DNA of 64,000 nt from Paenibacillus sp. JNUCC-31. Its GTDB lineage: Bacteria > Bacillota > Bacilli > Paenibacillales > Paenibacillaceae. The position numbers and the translations under genes were made by a program. This document shows, piece after piece, positions 1-7,936 of the stretch; within the stretch, counting starts at the first letter, position 1; each line of letters opens with the position of its first letter. The notes under the pieces were generated by a model. That model was not told the DNA's origin. It was given only the letters and a program-made list of their open reading frames with translations, and did no database searches. The DNA is taken from positions 372,001 to 436,000 of the forward strand of contig NZ_CP062165.1 of NCBI RefSeq assembly GCF_014844075.1, written 5' to 3'.

Positions 1-1098
1 AATTGGCAGATCTGCATTATTTCCGGTAATCAGCTGTTCCAGTGAAGCATTGGGAATATCAAATTTCCGGACAAAGAAAGCCCATGATTCAGCAAAGGGA
101 GGACGCACAACAACGACACGTGAGCCGTCCTTCATCTCGTTCACTTTGTATCCATTCGCTTCTGAAAGCTGCCCTGGATAGTTGTATTTGTAAATATTTT
201 GACATACCCTTTTCAGTTCACGGATACTCCCAAAAGACAGGAAGGACAGATGAATGGATTTACCTTTATAGAAAATCCAGACACTTTCCATCCCACTAAG
301 TGGTTCTTCAAGGGAAACATCTTCGAGTCCATCCTCCAACAGATCGTTCCACGAAGCCGGCTGCCGCAGCCCCATATCCTGAATGGCATCCAGCATGCCA
401 CTAACACCACCACTAACCCCATCAATCCGTTGGTCCCTTATTTCATCAACTACCGAAAAGCCTTTGTAATGCTGGTAGATGCGCTGAACGATAATATCCG
501 TTTTTTCTCTGATTCCCAGCTCTCTATACTCACACTCGAACACATACCGGATGTCCTCTTCGGAGATATAGTAACTTCCTCCGTCATCAGCACGTTCATC
601 CAGCCTCAATCTGCCAAGGTCATACGTGTCAATCATGCGTGACAAAGCATCGACACCGAATTGCTGGCGATATAAATAAAACACAATTTCAAACTGATCC
701 TGGATCGTCAGCAACTCGGTTTCTTCAAAATAAATGACTTCATCTATATTTGACTTGTTCAAGCCTATACTGCGAGTCAGCAGATCACCGATCAGATTTT
801 TGACATACGTTTTGTCACTGATGCTGCCGGATACACAGCCTTTAAGAGCCTTCCGCATTTCCGCGCGCTGATTGATTCTCCGGCGATATTCTTCCTCATG
901 CAGTCCCGCGTCAGCAAGTTGGCTATGACTGAGCTCATGAAGTGAATGTTTCACTTTCTCTGTCAATCCTTCAATCGTGAAAGACTCTCGTTCAGGAGAA
1001 CGGTTAATCTTTTCACGATGGGAAGCTCTATATTTGAACCAGATATAAGCAAGGCATAACAGCAAAATTAAAATTAAACAGAGGGTATTCCAGAGCAT
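1..1098 (-). CDS. CpaF/TadA-like secretion ATPase, N-terminal part (cut by window edge)
   Basis: The reading frame is open from an ATG at 1098 to the window edge, about 366 codons, with no stop. Residues 5-20 form a hydrophobic N-terminal segment. A charged helical region follows, and near the edge there is a run resembling the N-terminal domain of type II/IV secretion ATPases (MKDGSRVVVVRPPFAESW, then FVRKFD). The Walker motifs expected further on lie outside the window. It starts 7 nt after the stop of the ParA-like gene upstream, so it is the last visible gene of the kinase-CpaB-ParA operon. By family, CpaF/TadA powers Flp/Tad pilus assembly. The hydrophobic N-terminus is unusual for this normally soluble ATPase. 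The family call is fairly secure; the substrate is unknown. Confidence 0.72.
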   Translation of the reverse strand, partial: MLWNTLCLILILLLCLAYIWFKYRASHREKINRSPERESFTIEGLTEKVKHSLHELSHSQLADAGLHEEEYRRRINQRAEMRKALKGCVSGSISDKTYVKNLIGDLLTRSIGLNKSNIDEVIYFEETELLTIQDQFEIVFYLYRQQFGVDALSRMIDTYDLGRLRLDERADDGGSYYISEEDIRYVFECEYRELGIREKTDIIVQRIYQHYKGFSVVDEIRDQRIDGVSGGVSGMLDAIQDMGLRQPASWNDLLEDGLEDVSLEEPLSGMESVWIFYKGKSIHLSFLSFGSIRELKRVCQNIYKYNYPGQLSEANGYKVNEMKDGSRVVVVRPPFAESWAFFVRKFDIPNASLEQLITGNNADLPI

Positions 1099-1105
1099 GG
1101 GAAGT

Positions 1106-1936
1106 TCAGGCGCCCCTTTCGAGCCTCTTCAGAACGGTACGCATTCCAGCACCGTCCATAATGAAGCGAGCGAGTTCAGCCATACTTGCAGCAAAGCTCC
1201 CTTTACGAATGTCCTTATGGTCCCTTAAGCCTTCCAATTGCAAGTATGCCGCCGCATCGCGACGATTGAACGCATCCAGAAATTCGGTTGTATACGGCAA
1301 TACCGATATCGCCCCCTTGTATTGAAAGCGCCGCCGAATGTTGGTAATGGTTGAGCGAGAATGGGGATCATACTTGTTCAATACGACATGCATGTTCTGA
1401 TTACTCATGCGCTCGGGTTTGATTTCTTCAAAAAATTTCTCCAAATCCCTCATATTTTGATTCAGGTTTACAACAATATAATCAGCCTGATCCAACAGAA
1501 TTTGAGCACTTACGCCTGCCCGGTCTGCGTCCAGAAGAACCAGATCATAATATTCATTCGCTACGTCCAACAGTCTTTTCAAAGTCTCCACATGCTCCTG
1601 TGGGGAACGTTCCATCCTGTTAATTCTGCCGGTCAACAAGTCTAGACGATCTTTGAGAAGCGGCTTGGTATAATCCCTCAAATTATGCTTATTCAGACTC
1701 CCACTGATATGGAGACGTTCAATCGCATCCCAACCTCCCTCTTCAAAAGTAAATTCTGACCCTGTTACTCCTACTTCATTGAGTGGCAGGGCAGCCTCTG
1801 CACTGCTCCCTACAGGCCCTGTATTTACAAGCAGGACTCTTGTTCTATAGTGAAGTGCCATCGCATACGCGGCGATTAATACACATGACGTGCTGCCCGT
1901 TCCTGCGAAAGGGCTCCAAAACGAAATAGTGCTCAT
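1106..1936 (-). CDS. ParA/MinD-like (TadZ/CpaE-type) protein with degenerate Walker A
   Basis: 276 aa. The N-terminus reads SFWSPFAGTGSTSC, in the place of a deviant Walker A motif, but the signature lysines are missing. A Walker B-like strand (YDLVLLDAD) is present around residue 130. The switch Asp of canonical ParA appears as Asn (LLVNTGP). This fits the atypical ParA-fold proteins (TadZ/CpaE) that help place Tad pilus machinery. It overlaps the preceding gene by 4 nt (ATGA), so the two are probably translationally coupled. Nucleotide binding cannot be assumed. Confidence 0.65.
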   Translation of the reverse strand: MSTISFWSPFAGTGSTSCVLIAAYAMALHYRTRVLLVNTGPVGSSAEAALPLNEVGVTGSEFTFEEGGWDAIERLHISGSLNKHNLRDYTKPLLKDRLDLLTGRINRMERSPQEHVETLKRLLDVANEYYDLVLLDADRAGVSAQILLDQADYIVVNLNQNMRDLEKFFEEIKPERMSNQNMHVVLNKYDPHSRSTITNIRRRFQYKGAISVLPYTTEFLDAFNRRDAAAYLQLEGLRDHKDIRKGSFAASMAELARFIMDGAGMRTVLKRLERGA

Positions 1937-2646
1937 GCCCTCATCCTTTCAGCTTCTTTAATGGCCCGACGACTCTGGACATTTTCCCAACCCGTCAACT
2001 GTTCCACTAATCTGCATAGCGATTTTTTATAGTTCCGTGATAATGGCGCCAGATGGATTCGACGGTGATGCTCGTTTTCCAGCTTGACTGCTGCAGTCAA
2101 CTCATCCCATGGAAGCATCAACGATTCCCCCGTCCATACAAACGGACTGCCTTCCAGATACGCCCAGAGATATCGTGCCTCCAGTTTGCAATCAACTGCA
2201 TTAATCAAAATCCGTTGAAATGGTAATTCTGCTGGCAGAGATTGTTCTTCAAGCAATCGCCTTAGCCAGCCTTTGCCCCGTTCCAGGTTGTAACGTTCAT
2301 AGTCACTAACCCAGATACGTATATCTGCTTTCAGCCATAGCTCACGTGATGCAAAGTGTGATGTCTCCATGTCATAAAGAACGTAATCATATGCTTCCAA
2401 TTGCTCACCACTCGCTTCAAGGTGACTTTCAACAGCGGTTGAGGTTACAAATTGACAGGCTATATCAAAGCCTTCAAACTCTGTAATTCGCAAAGATTGC
2501 TGACTTTCTCCAACACCGTACCCATATTTTTGTTGTAATGTTCCATCAACGAGCAATACACGTTTACCAGAAGAGGCCAGTATTTTGCAAAGATACAGCA
2601 TCAGGTCATTCTTCTCGCATAACCCGGCAAAAATCCATGTTGGCAT
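1933..2646 (-). CDS. Second ParA-fold protein, Walker A strongly degenerate
   Basis: 237 aa. The pattern beta strand, loop, helix (WIFAGLCEKNDLMLYLC), then GKRVLLVDGTL and later YDYVLYDMET, follows the ParA/MinD layout. The P-loop glycines and lysine are not recognisable; the Asp of the second motif and the Walker B-like Asp remain. It lies between the CpaB-like gene (72 nt gap) and the ParA-like gene (4-nt overlap). The assignment rests on fold pattern and operon position rather than a clear motif. It may be a structural partner of the other ParA-like proteins in the locus. Confidence 0.5.
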   Translation of the reverse strand: MPTWIFAGLCEKNDLMLYLCKILASSGKRVLLVDGTLQQKYGYGVGESQQSLRITEFEGFDIACQFVTSTAVESHLEASGEQLEAYDYVLYDMETSHFASRELWLKADIRIWVSDYERYNLERGKGWLRRLLEEQSLPAELPFQRILINAVDCKLEARYLWAYLEGSPFVWTGESLMLPWDELTAAVKLENEHHRRIHLAPLSRNYKKSLCRLVEQLTGWENVQSRRAIKEAERMRA

Positions 2647-2718
2647 AGCTCTAAAAATCTCCTTTCAGGTTTTATAACTCATTGTTATATGAACTAATTA
2701 TTAATAAATTCGGCTTTT

Positions 2719-3741
2719 TTATTCTCCACCCGTCAGCAAGCTTTTCTGCTCATTCGTACTCGCAGCTGACGCTGAAGAATCATTGCTTCCTTTGCCAGTC
2801 GTTCCAGCGCTACCTGAACCGTCATTCCAGATAACACCATCGGTACCTGAAGAATTATTCGCTCCAGGACGTTTATTGTACGAGACAGAGGATTGCGCAA
2901 CGTCCTGCTCCACACCTTGGGACGGTGCTGACAAGGAGGCAGCAAGAGAGCTTTCGAGTGAACTTCGCACCTGTCGTGCTAACTCCACTTCAGCCCGTCG
3001 CACAAGATTCGGATCACTCTCCAGCAGTTTTAACACTTCATTATTGGCAGGGTATGTCGGGATTGCTGGTGTCTGGAACTGTGGTTCTACATAGGTTAGG
3101 GCGTAGATTGAAGCTTTATGTAAATAAGCATCTACAATTGCACTTGAAAGGGCAAGAATCTCCTCCTCCGTCATCGTAATCCATAGTGTAGCTGCATTTA
3201 ATCTTTCGACTTTCTTTTTGGACAGGAGAATATAGTCTTGCCCCGTTGGAAACTGAATACGAATATCAATGATGTCACCCTTCACAAGAGAAGATGGTAA
3301 TAAAACAACCTGTAGTTCACGGTTTCTTAAATCTGGCGGTGCCGGGGTATCCTCATACACCATTTCAGTTGTAATAGCCGTTCCCTTTTTTAATTCTATT
3401 TTCGCCACTTGGCCATCCATCTGCTTGGAGCTGGACCACAGATTCCTTGGTGCTTGTGCATCCGGAACGGCTATCAGTTTGATATCCTCGGGCAATATCG
3501 GCTCTCCTGCTTCAACATCCCGTATAGTTACCCATCCCTGTGCCCCCGAGTTCCATTGTTGCATCAATTCAGCTTCTTTTTGTTCGAAGGCTGATGAGTA
3601 ACGGGCCTCCACTTCAGCCCTCGTGTCGCTCATGGTTTTGACATTGTAAATAACATATGCCCCAAACAACAAACCAATTGCTCCTGCTCCCGTCAATCCA
3701 GCGTAAATCAGTTGACGGCTTTGTTTTCTTAATTTAGACAA
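2719..3741 (-). CDS. CpaB/SAF-domain protein of a Tad-like system
   Basis: 340 aa. There is one N-terminal membrane segment at about residues 11-32, a coiled stretch, then a SAF domain at about residues 68-125 (GWVTIRDVEAGEPILPEDI, then VAKIELKKGTAIT). A region like the RcpC/CpaB beta domain follows (LVKGDIIDIRI). The C-terminal 90 residues are rich in Ser, Gly, Asn and Thr and probably disordered. CpaB/RcpC proteins are inner parts of Flp/Tad pilus assembly and sit outside the membrane. The gene begins 26 nt after the kinase stop, in the same operon. Confidence 0.7.
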   Translation of the reverse strand: MSKLRKQSRQLIYAGLTGAGAIGLLFGAYVIYNVKTMSDTRAEVEARYSSAFEQKEAELMQQWNSGAQGWVTIRDVEAGEPILPEDIKLIAVPDAQAPRNLWSSSKQMDGQVAKIELKKGTAITTEMVYEDTPAPPDLRNRELQVVLLPSSLVKGDIIDIRIQFPTGQDYILLSKKKVERLNAATLWITMTEEEILALSSAIVDAYLHKASIYALTYVEPQFQTPAIPTYPANNEVLKLLESDPNLVRRAEVELARQVRSSLESSLAASLSAPSQGVEQDVAQSSVSYNKRPGANNSSGTDGVIWNDGSGSAGTTGKGSNDSSASAASTNEQKSLLTGGE

Positions 3742-3767
3742 AAGAGGCTCTCCTTTCGCAATCTCTA

Positions 3768-5246
3768 CTAATCATGTACTCTTTTTCTTGCAAAGAATGA
3801 ACGTTTCTTGGGAAGCTGCCCAATCATATGAGTCAGAATATGAGCAAAAACCTTATCCATCTGCGGTTCCCGATCGAATGGATCGATATGTAAAGGTAAT
3901 CCGTATACACTGGAAGTGTCCAACGTTTTGCGTATGCGTTGAACGGCTTCAGCTGCTGCAAGCGGCAGGCAGTAGATCCATTTGTCTCTCGGGTACCGGT
4001 TGTGTGAACGGACAAAAGATCCAATCTCCGCTTGTCTCCATTCAGCACCGGAACCTATAACAATGGGCAAGTCGGCTCTGAGAAACTCTTCAAGTCGGTT
4101 CTGATCCTGACCACTGCCCAGATCCATCACAATGAACTGATAGCTGCCTCCCAATAAAGACAGGATGTCTGCACGTCCCGATTGTTTCCAATAATGCACG
4201 CCATCCACAGCAAACTGTCTGCCGGATGGCACTGGTTTACCCATATAAGCCACTTGTTGAATACGAGCAAATGACTGAGACCGGGGAGACATCTCGATTA
4301 CGGCCACTTTGAAATTCTGCCGTTCCAGGTAGTGACTGATGGCTATAGCCGTATGCGTTACCCCAACACCGGATGATGCGCCCGTCAGAGCGATCACCCT
4401 GGTTCCTCCGCTTATGGTCACCGTGGTTTCTGCACCACCAGCTGCTATACCCGGTCTGCGCAGCAGTTCCTTGCGGACTTCATCTGCAGATTGAAAACGC
4501 TCATTCGGATTCAGGCGCAGTAACCTTCGCACAACCGGGAGATAGGTACGTGGAACATCACTGCGAATGGAACTCTCCACTCCCTGAATCCATTCCGTAT
4601 AAGCTCCACAAGTCATAAGATAGAGCAGCAATGCCCCAAGCCCGTACAGGTCTGAACGCGCATCCGTCTGTCCTGAGCCATATTGTTCAGGTGCAGCGAA
4701 GCCCGCCGTTCCCAATTTAACCGTATCATCGACTTTTTGTGCTTTATAGCTCCTCGCTATTCCAAAATCAATCAGCCTGACTTCATGTTCCGGTGTAATC
4801 ATAATGTTAGATGGTTTCAAATCCCGATAGATGACAGGCGGGTCCAGACTATGCAAATAACTCAATACATCCAGCAACTGAAATACAAACTCTGTCATAT
4901 GTTCAAGCGGAATCTTTCCACGACATTGCTTGAAATAGTCACTAAGTGTCAATCCCTCAATGTACTCCATAACAAGATAGGTATACCCAAGCTCATCCGG
5001 GACAAAAAAATCTACGATTTGTGGTAATCTGGGATGCCTCAGAGATGTCAGGAGAGCAGCTTCAGACTCCATACTGCCTTCATATGGCATCGCCGTCACA
5101 CTTTCTTTGATCGCCCAGGTTTTGCCTGGCAACTTCAAATCCTCTGCTTCATATACATGACTCATTCCACCCGAACCCAGAATGGACACGATACGATATC
5201 TTCCTCCCAGCAGGCTTCCGTGCCCGAGCCTAGCCGGCTGTCTCAT
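3768..5246 (-). CDS. Ser/Thr protein kinase fused to a ParA/MinD-like domain
   Basis: 492 aa from the ATG at 5246, chosen because AAGGAGGAG lies just upstream; an in-frame start 18 codons earlier has no such site. Residues about 16-270 are a Hanks-type kinase: glycine loop GSGGMSHV (24-31), Lys47, catalytic YRDLKPSN (140-147, Tyr replacing the usual His of HRD), DFG (160-162) and an APE motif. After a short linker the C-terminal half looks like a ParA/MinD fold. Its P-loop position reads GASSGVGVT (289-297), without the Walker lysine, followed by VAVIEMSP and FIVMDLGSG. There is no transmembrane or PASTA segment. It is the first gene of the Tad-like operon and may be its regulator. Confidence 0.85.
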   Translation of the reverse strand: MRQPARLGHGSLLGGRYRIVSILGSGGMSHVYEAEDLKLPGKTWAIKESVTAMPYEGSMESEAALLTSLRHPRLPQIVDFFVPDELGYTYLVMEYIEGLTLSDYFKQCRGKIPLEHMTEFVFQLLDVLSYLHSLDPPVIYRDLKPSNIMITPEHEVRLIDFGIARSYKAQKVDDTVKLGTAGFAAPEQYGSGQTDARSDLYGLGALLLYLMTCGAYTEWIQGVESSIRSDVPRTYLPVVRRLLRLNPNERFQSADEVRKELLRRPGIAAGGAETTVTISGGTRVIALTGASSGVGVTHTAIAISHYLERQNFKVAVIEMSPRSQSFARIQQVAYMGKPVPSGRQFAVDGVHYWKQSGRADILSLLGGSYQFIVMDLGSGQDQNRLEEFLRADLPIVIGSGAEWRQAEIGSFVRSHNRYPRDKWIYCLPLAAAEAVQRIRKTLDTSSVYGLPLHIDPFDREPQMDKVFAHILTHMIGQLPKKRSFFARKRVHD

Positions 5247-5271
5247 ATGAACTCCTCCTTGGTTACATAAC

Positions 5272-5343
5272 AAAAAAGGGAAAGCTTCACCGAAGCGCAA
5301 CAGACCGGATAACCGGACTTGTTCACCTTCGGGATGCTTTCCC
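5272..5343 (-). promoter_or_regulatory. Structured leader hairpin with U-run ahead of the kinase
   Basis: On the minus strand GGGAAAGC (5343-5336) pairs with GCUUUCCC (5285-5278). Inside that, CCGAAG pairs with CUUCGG, then AACA with UGUU, and an inner CCGG-UUAU-CCGG hairpin closes the structure. Internal loops separate these helices. UUUUUU follows at 5277-5272. It sits between a sigma-A-like promoter and the kinase start, so it can act as an attenuator or riboswitch expression platform. I could not match it to a riboswitch class I know. Confidence 0.6.
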
Positions 5344-5371
5344 TCAACTTGTTATGGTTAATATTGATATC

Positions 5372-5401
5372 ATTATAGTATAGGCAATGAGGTATTGTAA
5401 A
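5372..5401 (-). promoter_or_regulatory. Putative sigma-A promoter of the kinase/Tad-like operon
   Basis: Reading the minus strand, TTTACA (5401-5396) and TATAAT (5377-5372) are separated by 18 nt. Transcription would begin near 5365 and pass through the leader hairpin before the kinase start. Confidence 0.55.
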
Positions 5402-5427
5402 GCATAAAGTTTAATGCCTTTAATAAC

Positions 5428-6477
5428 TTAATACTTAATCATATACAACGTGATCTCTTCCCTGTTGTGGAACAACTGCTTGGAGCGTTGAATTTGCATT
5501 CTTGAGCGCTCAAATGTGTCGATGACTTCCTTAATCAACGCGAGCGGCTTCTTATGCAGCAACTTCACCGTAACAACTGCTGTTCCTCCCGATTGAAGGC
5601 TATATAACAGGTCCGATACAAGGCGGCTCATCAGCTTTGGACTCCAACTCATATCACATACGAGCAGATCGAACTCTCCTTCGCGGAAGCGTACATCGCC
5701 TGCGTTTTTTTTCAAAAAGGTCAGTTTGGGCGATTGTAGCAGGGACGCATCCATCTTCGCCGGATCAACCGCTGTAACTTCAAGCCCGCGCTCAAGCAGA
5801 AAAGAAGTCCATCCACCTGGTGCAGCACCAATATCCAATGCTCTATGGAAAGATGTAAAGTCAATGCCAAATGTCTGCTCCGCTTCAAGCAATTTGAACT
5901 TGGCCCGGGAGATCTGTCCGTCCTCCTTCTGAAAACGAACTGCCCCCCCACTCCAGTCAGACAAATTTTGTTCAGGTTTGGATACTCCGGCGTATATCGT
6001 GTCATTCGCAACAAAGACAGATATCACATATTCCGCATCACGAACAACCCACTCACAGCCAAGATCATCCAGCTTCTCGATCAGAAGCTGTTTCAAAGAA
6101 GCCGCATTTTCCTGCCAGAAGGCCCCTTCAGTTTTACGAACTTGTAATGCAACATTCGTGCCTGTTAATTCAGTATGGTTAAGCACAAATGAAATTAACT
6201 TTTCCATCGCTTGCGCTGAATCTTCCGTGTTTTCCTGAAATTGAACAGGCTGAATATGACGTAAAAACGTTGGGTTAGCCTGCAAAAGCGTAATCGGCAC
6301 CTCTTCTTCGGCAACCGGAAGACCGGCAAGCAGTATTTCACCCGGTACGAGTACCGTGCTCTTGACTGCACCAAACGTACGGCGCAATTCCTCCTGAGCG
6401 TAGGGTGCAAAGCCATGGTTGGCTGTGCAGATAAAACGGGAGAAGTCTCCTTCTCCCCAAGATGACTGTGTACTCAA
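5428..6477 (-). CDS. SAM-dependent methyltransferase, FtsJ/RlmM-like
   Basis: 349 aa. The C-terminal half has the Rossmann methyltransferase motif LDIGAAPGGWTSFLLERG, an acidic motif II-like VDPAK, DLLVCDMSWSP and a conserved Lys in VVTVKLL. This resembles the FtsJ/RrmJ catalytic layout (K-D-K-E type). The N-terminal ~170 residues resemble a THUMP-like RNA-binding region, as in RlmM, which 2'-O-methylates 23S rRNA. It is the last gene of a run of minus-strand genes from 7936 and lies 6 nt after the ABC ATPase gene. The rRNA target is inferred from the family only. Confidence 0.75.
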   Translation of the reverse strand: MSTQSSWGEGDFSRFICTANHGFAPYAQEELRRTFGAVKSTVLVPGEILLAGLPVAEEEVPITLLQANPTFLRHIQPVQFQENTEDSAQAMEKLISFVLNHTELTGTNVALQVRKTEGAFWQENAASLKQLLIEKLDDLGCEWVVRDAEYVISVFVANDTIYAGVSKPEQNLSDWSGGAVRFQKEDGQISRAKFKLLEAEQTFGIDFTSFHRALDIGAAPGGWTSFLLERGLEVTAVDPAKMDASLLQSPKLTFLKKNAGDVRFREGEFDLLVCDMSWSPKLMSRLVSDLLYSLQSGGTAVVTVKLLHKKPLALIKEVIDTFERSRMQIQRSKQLFHNREEITLYMIKY

Positions 6478-6483
6478 ATTGTG

Positions 6484-7263
6484 TTACCCTCCAGAACGTA
6501 CGCGGATCCAAGGACGTCCATTATCCCACTGGATATCAACTGGAACATCGTACGTATGCTTAATTGTTTCTTGTGTTAAGACTTCATGTTTGGGACCTTC
6601 CGCAGCAATACGTCCATCACGGATCAAGGCCACATGTGTGAACAGTGGTACGATCTCTTCGACGTGATGAGTCACATAAACGACAGTGATATTACGCTTA
6701 TGCAGCCGATCAATTTCGGCCAACATTTTCTCGCGTTCATACAGATCTAGGCCGGCACAAGGCTCGTCCATAATCAGCAATTTAGGATCTGCCATCAGTG
6801 AACGAGCCAGCATTACTTTTTTACGCTCCCCTTGAGAAAGGGTGCCTAGCGGATGATTAGCCAATTTTGCAAAGCCCATTTCATCAAGCAGACTCATTGC
6901 TTTGGCCTTCACATCGTCCGGGATTGTTTGATAGAAACGCAAAAAAGCATAAGCTCCTGTTGCAACCACTTCCCATACCGGATCACGTAGCGTCAGTTTT
7001 TCAATCAAGGTCTGACTGATATAACCAATGTCTTTACGAACCTCCCGAACGTCGCACTGACCATAGAGGTTGCCCAGTACTTCAATGCGCCCCTGACTTG
7101 GAAACATATATCCATTCATCATTTCAAGCAGCGTTGTTTTGCCCGATCCATTGCGTCCGAGAATGGCCCAGTGCTCACCTTCCTTGATATGCAGATGAAC
7201 GTCATCCAGAATCTGATTATCTTCCCGTCTAAGAGATACATGCTCCATCGAGATCATACTCAT
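6484..7263 (-). CDS. ABC transporter ATP-binding protein, YlmA-like
   Basis: 259 aa, a single ATPase domain. Walker A is GRNGSGKTT at about residues 36-44, the signature is LSQGE, Walker B is LLIMDEPCAGLD and the switch His is in VTHHVEE. No permease gene is adjacent. It overlaps the thioredoxin-like gene by 4 nt. The sequence resembles YlmA of B. subtilis, a soluble ABC ATPase without known permease partner. The family is clear and the substrate unknown. Confidence 0.85.
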   Translation of the reverse strand: MSMISMEHVSLRREDNQILDDVHLHIKEGEHWAILGRNGSGKTTLLEMMNGYMFPSQGRIEVLGNLYGQCDVREVRKDIGYISQTLIEKLTLRDPVWEVVATGAYAFLRFYQTIPDDVKAKAMSLLDEMGFAKLANHPLGTLSQGERKKVMLARSLMADPKLLIMDEPCAGLDLYEREKMLAEIDRLHKRNITVVYVTHHVEEIVPLFTHVALIRDGRIAAEGPKHEVLTQETIKHTYDVPVDIQWDNGRPWIRVRSGG

Positions 7264-7577
7264 TTTACCACCGCCTTTCGGATTTCCCCTAGCAGATGCT
7301 CGACAGAGTTCATACGATAGACCATTTTGGGCACATCATGTTCACCATCAAACAACATAACCGCAGGTACACTCGAAATCTGAAACTGCTGGACCAGTTC
7401 AGGTATATCGTGAATATTCATCTCAGTCAAAATCCCTTCAGGCAGTAAATGCTCGGCAATTTCCAGCATTCGTCGGGCTGCTCCGCAAGTTCCGCAGAGC
7501 GGGGTATAAATAAATACAGCCTGAGGCATACCTTCCCATACACCGCGCATTAACATTTTGGTCGTAATAGGCCTCAT
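7260..7577 (-). CDS. Thioredoxin-like protein
   Basis: 105 aa with a thioredoxin fold: the redox motif CGTC lies at about residues 28-31 (FIYTPLCGTCGAARRML) and a cis-Pro loop is seen in SSVPAVMLF. No signal peptide is evident, so it should act in the cytoplasm. Its start overlaps the stop of the receiver-domain gene by one base, and its 3' end overlaps the ABC ATPase gene by 4 nt, so the three are probably co-translated. The substrate is unknown. Confidence 0.8.
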   Translation of the reverse strand: MRPITTKMLMRGVWEGMPQAVFIYTPLCGTCGAARRMLEIAEHLLPEGILTEMNIHDIPELVQQFQISSVPAVMLFDGEHDVPKMVYRMNSVEHLLGEIRKAVVK

Positions 7578-7915
7578 CAGCTTTCTTCTCCCGAAGCAAC
7601 ACGAAGCATTATCTCCCCAGACATCGGACCATTATGGACCGTAACAGAGTCTGGTTTATTGCTGTATAACAATTCGTACATCTGACGTTTGCCATACATG
7701 CTGGACGTGTGCAGATAGATCTGTCGCGGGAATAAACCTTCCCGGACGATGGAAGCAGCAACTTCACCGCCATTCGGGGAATCCGGACCCAGTTCATAAT
7801 CCAGGGATAAAATGTCCACGTCACCTTCCCTAAGCAGGATTAGGCATTCTTCTGCATTCGTAGCCAGAACAAATCCTTTTGGACAAGCTCGGTAATCATC
7901 CAAAAAAACATGCAT
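7577..7915 (-). CDS. Cyclic-phosphate processing receiver (cpREC) domain protein
   Basis: 112 aa from the ATG at 7915, chosen because GAGAGGAG lies 7-9 nt upstream; an in-frame ATG 7 codons earlier overlaps that site. The N-terminus MHVFLDDYR carries acidic residues like those of a receiver domain, and ILSLDYELG carries the phospho-acceptor-like Asp. The short stand-alone form fits cpREC proteins, thought to process cyclic phosphates. No DNA-binding domain is present. It follows the endonuclease IV gene directly. Confidence 0.65.
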   Translation of the reverse strand: MHVFLDDYRACPKGFVLATNAEECLILLREGDVDILSLDYELGPDSPNGGEVAASIVREGLFPRQIYLHTSSMYGKRQMYELLYSNKPDSVTVHNGPMSGEIMLRVASGEES

Positions 7916-7936
7916 TACAATCGCTCCTCTCCCCAT

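Noticed and set aside
5272..5343. Cyclic-di-GMP type I riboswitch ahead of the kinase
   Set aside because: The conserved GCAAAGC and CCUAA elements of that class are not present; only the general hairpin-plus-U-run layout is.
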